This document shows, in pieces, positions 8,887-13,898 of a DNA stretch of 13,898 nucleotides (position 1 is the first letter of the stretch; every line of letters starts with the position of its first letter). The notes under the pieces are model-generated. The model searched no databases, was not told the origin of the DNA, and saw nothing but the letters and a program-made list of their open reading frames with translations. Position numbers and translations under genes: made by a program. This stretch comes from SG8-40 sp050050435. GTDB lineage: Bacteria; Pseudomonadota; Gammaproteobacteria; Burkholderiales; Eutrophovitaceae. Location of the stretch: NCBI GenBank assembly GCA_050050435.1, contig JASFUE010000055.1:1-13898 (forward strand), written 5' to 3'.

Positions 8887-8935
8887 CACGTTGCGTCACC
8901 TGGTTTTCGCTACCACTCCTTGACTCAAAGCCTTA

Positions 8936-8949
8936 CCGCACGTGTGCGG
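8936..8949. other. Short GC-rich hairpin downstream of the antiporter gene
   Basis: CCGCA and TGCGG flank a four-base loop (CGTG), 50 bases past the antiporter stop. There is no uninterrupted T-run directly after it, so it is at best a weak terminator or an RNA-end stabiliser. The rest of the gap 8887-9127 contains no gene I can support. Confidence 0.25.
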
Positions 8950-9127
8950 TTGGCCGGGTTCTTGCGTTTCCATGTTGTCTGAAAGGGCATGCCGTGCGTC
9001 AGCGTCACCGTCTGGCGACAGTTTCGGCATTACGGATTTTTCGCCGAATCGTGTGCACTGCCGGCACCATGCCCACCATACTGTTCAAAAGACTGACTCT
9101 GCGTTTGCATACTGGAAAGTTGGCACG

Positions 9128-9706
9128 ATGAACACCCAATTGCACACTGATGATTCGCGTCCCGATATCCTGAACAACCCAATCGTGCGGCGCCTGGTCA
9201 TGGACACGCTGGATGACGCGCGCGCGCTGATGCAACGGTTCCGGGAAGTGGATTCGTTCAATGTGTATGTACATGAGCGCATGGCGGGAATCCTCCTTGC
9301 AAATGTGATCATGTTCCTTATCAGTATCGGCTGTGTCATGGGCATCGTTACACAGCTACCCGACACGCACTGGGTGTTCGTGCTCCCGCTGATCCTCGTC
9401 TTGCCCGTTGTGCTGGCTGGAAGCATGTGCACACAGATGTACATCTTCTTCGCATGGATCGAGGGCCGTTCGATGGAACAGGCATTGGGATCACGCCGCA
9501 AAGCGCCGCGCGGAGCCCTGGCGACCTGGTTGCGCAAAAGGTTGCGCGTTGACGTCGGACCCTTTCCACGCGTGCCCTGGCTGCTCGCCACGCTGTTCGT
9601 CGTCGTGCCGCTGACAATGCTGGCATACACATGGCTCCCGGCCGCCGCGGGATTCACGGCTCTCGCGATCGTGATGCCGCTGATCTACGCTTTTCTGGAC
9701 CGCTAA
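9128..9706 (+). CDS. Small membrane protein of unknown function
   Basis: A 192-residue protein I do not recognise. The first 50 residues are polar and charged and probably cytoplasmic and helical. Four hydrophobic segments follow at about 53-76, 82-110, 149-168 and 171-189. A strongly basic loop lies between the second and third (about 122-141, with SRRKAPRG and WLRKRLR), which by the positive-inside rule should be cytoplasmic. The frame stays open upstream to 8942, but the ATG at 9128 has GGAAAG about ten bases before it and gives a sensible N-terminus, so I take it as the start. It follows the antiporter by 241 bases and is convergent with the acetyltransferase gene, so it is probably its own transcription unit. 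No motif suggests an enzyme. Confidence 0.75.
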   Translation: MNTQLHTDDSRPDILNNPIVRRLVMDTLDDARALMQRFREVDSFNVYVHERMAGILLANVIMFLISIGCVMGIVTQLPDTHWVFVLPLILVLPVVLAGSMCTQMYIFFAWIEGRSMEQALGSRRKAPRGALATWLRKRLRVDVGPFPRVPWLLATLFVVVPLTMLAYTWLPAAAGFTALAIVMPLIYAFLDR

Positions 9707-9764
9707 GCCTTACTGGATCACTGCGCCCTTCCGGATCAATGCGGCTCCGGTTGTCTGCGGCGCA

Positions 9765-10358
9765 TCAGGCAATAGTTTTAGTCCAGAACACCATCGGCTT
9801 GGGTGAGGCTACCGTCTCGTCGATATCCTGCCACGAGAATGTCGTATTCAGCTCAGGATGCTTGCGATAGCCGCGTCGCGTCCAGAAATCGTCAAGAGCC
9901 TGATAATCTGCTGGCCTGCGCGGGTGCGTATCCGGGCGCTGGACCGCGCAGAATGCTGTCATTGTGAACCCGTCAAGTGAGCGCGCATGCGCCTCGCGTT
10001 CATTAAAGAAACGCACGCCGATTCCTTGGCCACGGTACCCGCGCTCGAGTACCGACTCGCCAAAATAGAAGACACGTTCGAGGTCATAACCATTTTTCAC
10101 AAACGGCTGCTTCACCTCGTCGGTCTCCGCGATCAAGGGCAGTCCGGTCGAGGCGCCGATTACCCGCGACCCGTCAAATGCAACCACCACCACACTGTCG
10201 ATCACATTGGTATAAGTCGCCAGATAATTGCGTTCGTACTCGAGATTTCCGTCATAGAGATAGGGAAACTCCCGAAAAACCTCGATACGAAGCCGGGCCA
10301 GTTCCTGCAGATAGGGCCGCGCATCGCTGCCGGAAAACCGTTTTACCTGAATTGCCAT
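9765..10358 (-). CDS. GNAT-family N-acetyltransferase
   Basis: Probable acetyl-CoA-dependent N-acetyltransferase of 197 residues, a normal single-domain size. Motif A is clear: FGESVLERGYRGQGIG (99-114), with R109-G-Q-G-I-G114 as the pyrophosphate-binding R/Q-x-x-G-x-G/A loop, followed by an alpha-helix (RFFNEREAHA). FREFPYLYDG at 28-37 and EYERNYLATY at 40-49 are features of a proteobacterial subgroup whose substrate I do not know. The C-terminal FWTRRGY (158-164) fits GNAT motif B. I chose the ATG at 10358 because the protein then begins just before the first strand. A GTG at 10400 is possible, and neither start has a strong ribosome binding site. It lies 116 bases downstream of hyi on the same strand and could be cotranscribed with it; its 3' end converges with the membrane protein gene, with no clear terminator between. 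Confidence 0.87.
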   Translation of the reverse strand: MAIQVKRFSGSDARPYLQELARLRIEVFREFPYLYDGNLEYERNYLATYTNVIDSVVVVAFDGSRVIGASTGLPLIAETDEVKQPFVKNGYDLERVFYFGESVLERGYRGQGIGVRFFNEREAHARSLDGFTMTAFCAVQRPDTHPRRPADYQALDDFWTRRGYRKHPELNTTFSWQDIDETVASPKPMVFWTKTIA

Positions 10359-10474
10359 AAGAACCCGCGACAGTAGTTTTGACGATGCACGCGTGTGCAC
10401 CTGTTCACAATCCGGCCACCACGTCAGCAGACCAGGTCACGATGAGCGAAACGCGTTGCTGATAACCCCGGCGT

Positions 10475-11293
10475 TCAACCGATTCCATATGCTGCTGCCC
10501 ACTTGAGGCCTTCAATGGTGGTGGTCTTCGGCCGGTACTCCAGCCCGACCCACCCCTTGTAACCCAACTGGTCCATCAGGTCGAACAGAAACGGATAGTT
10601 TATTTCGCCCACGTCGGGTTCGTGCCGGCCGGGCACCCCTGCGATCTGGAAATGCCGCGTCATCGCCATGTTCTCGCGTATCGTCTCCGACAGGTTTCCC
10701 TCCAGCATCTGCATGTGGTAACAATCCAGATGCAGGAACAATCCGGGCACGTCCACTTCCTCGATAATGCGGCGCGCCTGCCGGGTGTGGTTGAGGAAAT
10801 AGCCGTGCATGCCACGGGTCGTGTAATCCGGCCCACCACTCACGTCACCCAGTCTGTTGTTGATCGGCTCAATCACCGTCGTGATACCGTGATCACCGAG
10901 AAAGCGCGTCGCGTAACGCAGGTTATCGACGTAGACGCGATGCGCCTCGTCGTATTCCTCCCGCGCCACCACGCCCGCCATTACATGCACCGTGTGGCAG
11001 TCAAGCGCTTCAGCGTATTTAACGACCCGGGGCAGACTCGCCCTGAACTCCTGCTCCCGCCCGGGAACCGCCGTCAGGCCGCGATCGCCTTGCTGCCAGT
11101 TGCCGGTCGGCGCGTCAAACAGCACCATCGCCAGATCGTTTGCCCGCAGGCGTTCGCGCAAGTCCGCCGCCGGGTAATCGTATGGCACCTGAAACTCGAC
11201 TGCCCGGAACCCCGCCCGTGCCGCCGCATCGAACCGCTGTATGAAAGGCACTTCGGTGAACAGATAATGCAAATTGGCGGCAAATCCGGGCAT
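10475..11293 (-). CDS. hyi: Hydroxypyruvate isomerase family protein
   Basis: Cytosolic sugar-phosphate-isomerase-like TIM barrel of 272 residues. Hyi interconverts hydroxypyruvate and tartronate semialdehyde in glyoxylate/glycerate metabolism. It aligns end to end with E. coli Hyi from memory: FAANLHYLF near the start, EFQVPYDYP, VPGREQEFR, IEPIN (Glu142), HLDCYHMQ (Asp190), HFQIA (Gln216), GEINY, and WVGLEYRPKTTT (Glu252). Glu142, Asp190, Gln216 and Glu252 are the expected metal ligands and catalytic acids, so the active site looks intact. Relative to E. coli (258 residues) there is an insertion of about 13 residues just after IEPIN (146-168). The start at 11293 has GGAG and AAGAG upstream. 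No glyoxylate carboligase or tartronate semialdehyde reductase gene is beside it, so a related isomerase or epimerase activity on another substrate remains possible. Confidence 0.9.
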   Translation of the reverse strand: MPGFAANLHYLFTEVPFIQRFDAAARAGFRAVEFQVPYDYPAADLRERLRANDLAMVLFDAPTGNWQQGDRGLTAVPGREQEFRASLPRVVKYAEALDCHTVHVMAGVVAREEYDEAHRVYVDNLRYATRFLGDHGITTVIEPINNRLGDVSGGPDYTTRGMHGYFLNHTRQARRIIEEVDVPGLFLHLDCYHMQMLEGNLSETIRENMAMTRHFQIAGVPGRHEPDVGEINYPFLFDLMDQLGYKGWVGLEYRPKTTTIEGLKWAAAYGIG

Positions 11294-11335
11294 GACTCTT
11301 CTCCACAATGGTTCCGAAGAAAACGGGTAGACTGT

Positions 11336-11349
11336 AGCTGGCTCCAGCT
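11336..11349. repeat. Inverted repeat in the hyi/ChaN divergent region
   Basis: AGCTGG and CCAGCT are separated by two bases. The repeat directly abuts the 22-base palindrome at 11350-11371. It sits 43-56 bases upstream of the hyi ATG, where the hyi promoter would be expected, so it may be part of a compound operator; a chance repeat is possible. Confidence 0.5.
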
Positions 11350-11371
11350 TGCCGGCTCGATCGAGCCGGCA
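11350..11371. promoter_or_regulatory. Perfect 22-base palindrome, candidate operator
   Basis: Each half-site is TGCCGGCTCGA, and the two halves meet with no spacer to form an uninterrupted perfect palindrome. It lies in the 132-base gap between hyi (minus) and the ChaN-like gene (plus), 57 bases upstream of the hyi start and 55 upstream of the ChaN-like start. No T-run follows on either strand, so it does not look like a terminator. Binding of a dimeric regulator controlling one or both genes is the simplest reading but is inferred. I see no second copy in the window. Confidence 0.5.
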
Positions 11372-11425
11372 CTTCCGGCCTCCGCCGCCTGCAACCCGAC
11401 AGAACCAGAGCGCGTCGCTGCAATC

Positions 11426-12622
11426 ATGCTACTGCAAACAGTACGAACAACCGCCATGTTGGTAAAGCACCGCCTGGCCCGCGGCCTGATTGCGTGCGCC
11501 TGTCTCGCGTGCGCGTGCGGAGCATCATCGGCAGCCGCAGGAGCCTGCCTCGATCCCGGCGCGTGGGCCGTACCCGATGCGCAAGGCTTCCGGGCGACGA
11601 CGCCGTCAGACGTACTGGCCTCCGCGAAAAACGCGGACTTCGTTCTGCTCGGCGAAGCGCACGACGATCCTGACCACCATCTTTGGCAACTGCAATCGCT
11701 GGCTATGCTTCTGGGCGAACGTGATCGCCTGGCCATTGGTATGGAGATGTTCCCGCGCCGGGCGCAACCGGTGCTTGACCGCTGGGTTGCAGGCGACCTG
11801 GACGAGGCGGCATTTCTGCGCGACTCGGACTGGAATCGCGTCTGGCGCTTCGATCCGCAGCTTTATCTGCCAATTCTGCGTTTTGCCAGACTGAATCACA
11901 TTCCCGTGATTGCGCTGAACGTCGAGCGTCAACTCGTCACCGAAGTTGCCATGCGCGGCCTGAGCGCGATCGACCCGGCGCGGCGCGAAGGTATCACCGA
12001 CCCTGCTCCCGCGTCCGCCCAGTACCGGGAGTCGCTGCGCTCCTCGTTTGAGCAACACGGCAAGCAGGACGAATCGATGTTCGAGAACTTTGTCCAGGCG
12101 CAACTCGTCTGGGATCGCGCATTTGCACAAGCCTTGTCTGACGCTGCATCGGCGCATCCGGGCGCTCTTGTGGTGGGCATCATCGGCAGCGGCCACCTGC
12201 GCTACGGTCACGGCGTACCACACCAACTGCATTCACTCGGGCAAGACAAGATCAGCGTGTGGCTTCCCATTCCGGCCGCAAGCAATTGCGCAGAACTTGT
12301 GGACATTGCCGATGTACTGTTTCCGGTAAACGATAGCGAGCGTTCGACACCACCGGTGCTCGGCGTCTATCTGCGCGATGAAGATGGCGCAACCACCATC
12401 GGCAAGGTAATGCCTGGCAGCGTCGCCGCGAAGGCCGGGCTGGCATCGGGGGACCGTATCGTGTCTGCAGCCGGCGTTCAGATCAACAGCAGCGACGATG
12501 TGATCGCCCTGGTACGGCGCCAGTATCCGGGCACCTGGCTACCGATAATTATCGAGCGCGACGGGAAGACTGTCGATCTGATCGCGAAGTTTCCGCCAAT
12601 GCAACCGGGCGAAAACGAGTAA
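11426..12622 (+). CDS. ChaN-like (DUF399/Tiki-like) exported protein with C-terminal PDZ domain
   Basis: A 398-residue exported protein. Residues about 60-295 form the ChaN-type haem-binding/Tiki-like domain: LLGEAHDDPDHH (74-85), GMEMF (105-109), VQAQLVWDRAFA (223-234) and GSGHLRYGHGVP (254-265) are the conserved blocks. Campylobacter ChaN binds haem and works in iron uptake; other relatives resemble metalloproteases. Residues about 310-390 are a PDZ domain (GVYLRDED, then PGSVAAKAGLASGDRIVSAAG), likely a peptide-binding module. The N-terminus is an export signal with an unusually Cys-rich stretch (C24, C26, C29, C31) and Cys41 after SSAAAGA. LIAC (21-24) fits a lipobox but comes too early, so lipoprotein status is unclear. 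The start is uncertain: ATG at 11426 or 11456 (388 residues, a neater signal peptide), neither with a strong ribosome binding site. It ends six bases before the M1 peptidase gene, so the two are almost certainly cotranscribed. Confidence 0.88.
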   Translation: MLLQTVRTTAMLVKHRLARGLIACACLACACGASSAAAGACLDPGAWAVPDAQGFRATTPSDVLASAKNADFVLLGEAHDDPDHHLWQLQSLAMLLGERDRLAIGMEMFPRRAQPVLDRWVAGDLDEAAFLRDSDWNRVWRFDPQLYLPILRFARLNHIPVIALNVERQLVTEVAMRGLSAIDPARREGITDPAPASAQYRESLRSSFEQHGKQDESMFENFVQAQLVWDRAFAQALSDAASAHPGALVVGIIGSGHLRYGHGVPHQLHSLGQDKISVWLPIPAASNCAELVDIADVLFPVNDSERSTPPVLGVYLRDEDGATTIGKVMPGSVAAKAGLASGDRIVSAAGVQINSSDDVIALVRRQYPGTWLPIIIERDGKTVDLIAKFPPMQPGENE

Positions 12623-12628
12623 TTCCTC

Positions 12629-13898
12629 ATGAAACGTGCCGCATTCTCGTTACACCTGATTTTGTTGTTGGCGCTCATGGCATTGGCGCGCACATCATGG
12701 TCTGCTCCGCATCTCGACCTCGACATCGCTCTCGACCCGGCCCGGCGCACTCTCACTGCCACCGCATCGATCACCACAGACACCTCGCCGCTGAACTTCT
12801 TCCTGGCGGAGAACTTTGTAGTGCAATCGGTCGAACTCGACGGCGCAACCATTCCGACTCACCAAACCATGCTCGAAGGTTTGCAACAGTTCCAGATCGA
12901 CTTTCCGGACGCCCAGCAAACGGGGACTGTAACGGTGCGCTATGAAGGCGAATTGCAGCCGCTGAACACCTCGATTACACACGAGCAGACGCTGCAGGCG
13001 CTGCCGGCGATGACGTCGTCCGAAGCCAGTTTTCTGCCCGGGGAAAGTGCCTGGCATCCGGTGCTCGATACCGCGTTTACCTTTCGGCTGAACGTCTCTG
13101 TGCCCGAGGGGCAAATTGCGGTCGCGCCCGGTGCTCCTTCGAATGAGCAAACCGCAAACGGGTTACGCCGCGCCACCTTCACCATGACACGGCCGGTCGA
13201 TCGCATTGATGTCATGACCGGGAAGTGGAGCATTCGCGAGCGCGAAGTCGCACTCGGTGATTCAACCGTGCGCATACGCACCTATTTTGACGAGTCCGGC
13301 GCAGCACTGGCCGATGGATACCTCGATGCAGCCGCACGCTTCATCGAGCGCTACTCAACGCAAATCGGGAACTATCCGTACGGCGAATTCAGTGTGGTCT
13401 CCAGCCCCATCCCCACCGGATTCGGGATGCCCACCCTGACTTACCTCGGCAAACAGGTACTGGCTTATCCATTCATCCGCGACATTTCGCTCGGGCATGA
13501 AATCCTGCACAGTTGGTGGGGAACAGGCATTCGAATCGATCCGGTTCGCGGCAACTGGGCTGAAGGACTGACCACCTTCATGGCCGATTACGCATTCCGC
13601 GAAGACGAAAGCGCACAGGCAGCGATGCAGATGCGTCACACCTGGCTACGCGATTATGCGGCCTTGCCACCAGGCAGCGAAAAACCGCTGTCGGCATTCC
13701 GGGCCCGCTACCACACGGCGTCTGCTACCATCGGTTACGGCAAGTCCGCCATGATGTTCTATGCGCTACGCAATCGCCTCGGTAATGAGACATTTTCCAG
13801 GGGAATTCGCGAATTCTGGAAAAAATACCGGTATCAGGCAGCCAGCTTCGAGAATCTGCGCGAGGCAATCGAACAAGTCAGCGAACAATCGCTGGACG
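12629..13898 (+). CDS. Secreted M1-family zinc metallopeptidase (3' end beyond right edge)
   Basis: The first 423 residues of a gluzincin peptidase. A signal peptide (hydrophobic core about 8-20, likely cut after SWSA at 26) sends it to the periplasm. The N-terminal beta-sandwich (about 27-230) is M1-like. The zinc site is HEILH at 290-294 with Glu291 as catalytic base and Glu312 (NWAEGLT) as the third ligand, 17 residues after the second His instead of the 18 of classic aminopeptidase N. The GAMEN exopeptidase motif is not present; its place is taken by GFGMPTLTYLG. Tyr370 in YGKSAMMFYALRNRLG matches the transition-state tyrosine. The lack of GAMEN means aminopeptidase activity should not be assumed. 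The start is the ATG six bases after the ChaN-like stop. The C-terminal part, which might hold further domains, is outside the window. Confidence 0.9.
   Translation, partial: MKRAAFSLHLILLLALMALARTSWSAPHLDLDIALDPARRTLTATASITTDTSPLNFFLAENFVVQSVELDGATIPTHQTMLEGLQQFQIDFPDAQQTGTVTVRYEGELQPLNTSITHEQTLQALPAMTSSEASFLPGESAWHPVLDTAFTFRLNVSVPEGQIAVAPGAPSNEQTANGLRRATFTMTRPVDRIDVMTGKWSIREREVALGDSTVRIRTYFDESGAALADGYLDAAARFIERYSTQIGNYPYGEFSVVSSPIPTGFGMPTLTYLGKQVLAYPFIRDISLGHEILHSWWGTGIRIDPVRGNWAEGLTTFMADYAFREDESAQAAMQMRHTWLRDYAALPPGSEKPLSAFRARYHTASATIGYGKSAMMFYALRNRLGNETFSRGIREFWKKYRYQAASFENLREAIEQVSEQSLD

Noticed and set aside
9715..9743. Short direct repeat GGATCAnTGCG, two copies 18 bases apart, in the convergent gap.
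   Set aside because: It is only 10 of 11 bases, with two copies and no flanking structure, and is easily due to chance. It is not a terminator.
10622..11425. An open extension of about 800 bases upstream of, and in frame with, the ChaN-like gene.
   Set aside because: It overlaps hyi on the opposite strand and has no recognisable protein features. The export signal shows the true protein begins near 11426-11456.
1..13898. Defence system, prophage, insertion sequence, CRISPR or RNA genes.
   Set aside because: All coding regions belong to housekeeping or envelope families or to one small unknown membrane protein. No terminal inverted repeats, direct-repeat arrays, integrase, transposase or tRNA-like folds were seen by eye.

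Overview
The window looks like ordinary chromosomal DNA of a Gram-negative proteobacterium, probably a gammaproteobacterium. The grounds are the moderately GC-rich coding, the dense layout on both strands, the signal-peptide and periplasmic protein types, and similarity to families I know from that group. I cannot name the genus. I see no tRNA, rRNA, CRISPR array, insertion sequence, integrase or phage gene, and no gap between genes exceeds about 250 bases.

Left part (1-5603, minus strand): the 5' part of a very long uvrA gene, open for 1414 codons and still coding at the left edge. It holds one complete UvrA (two ABC ATPase modules) followed in the same frame by a second UvrA that the edge cuts off. 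This is a head-to-tail fused UvrA for nucleotide excision repair. Upstream of it on the same strand is an APC-family amino acid permease.

Middle (5720-9706, plus strand): a YfcG-like glutathione S-transferase, a TerB-like (COG4103) protein, a CPA1-type cation/proton antiporter with a C-terminal RCK (TrkA-N) domain, and a small four-helix membrane protein of unknown function. TerB and the antiporter are 30 bases apart and probably cotranscribed. A thiol/ion stress theme is possible but is inference.

Right part (9765-13898): a GNAT acetyltransferase and a hydroxypyruvate isomerase (hyi) on the minus strand. These are divergent from a plus-strand pair of a ChaN-like protein with a C-terminal PDZ domain and, six bases later, a secreted M1-type metallopeptidase cut off by the right edge. 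The gap between the divergent units carries a perfect 22-base palindrome directly beside a second inverted repeat, the clearest regulatory-looking DNA in the window.

The points most worth following are the fused UvrA, the ChaN-PDZ/M1 peptidase pair and the palindrome. I do not see a defence system or another clearly new multi-gene system.
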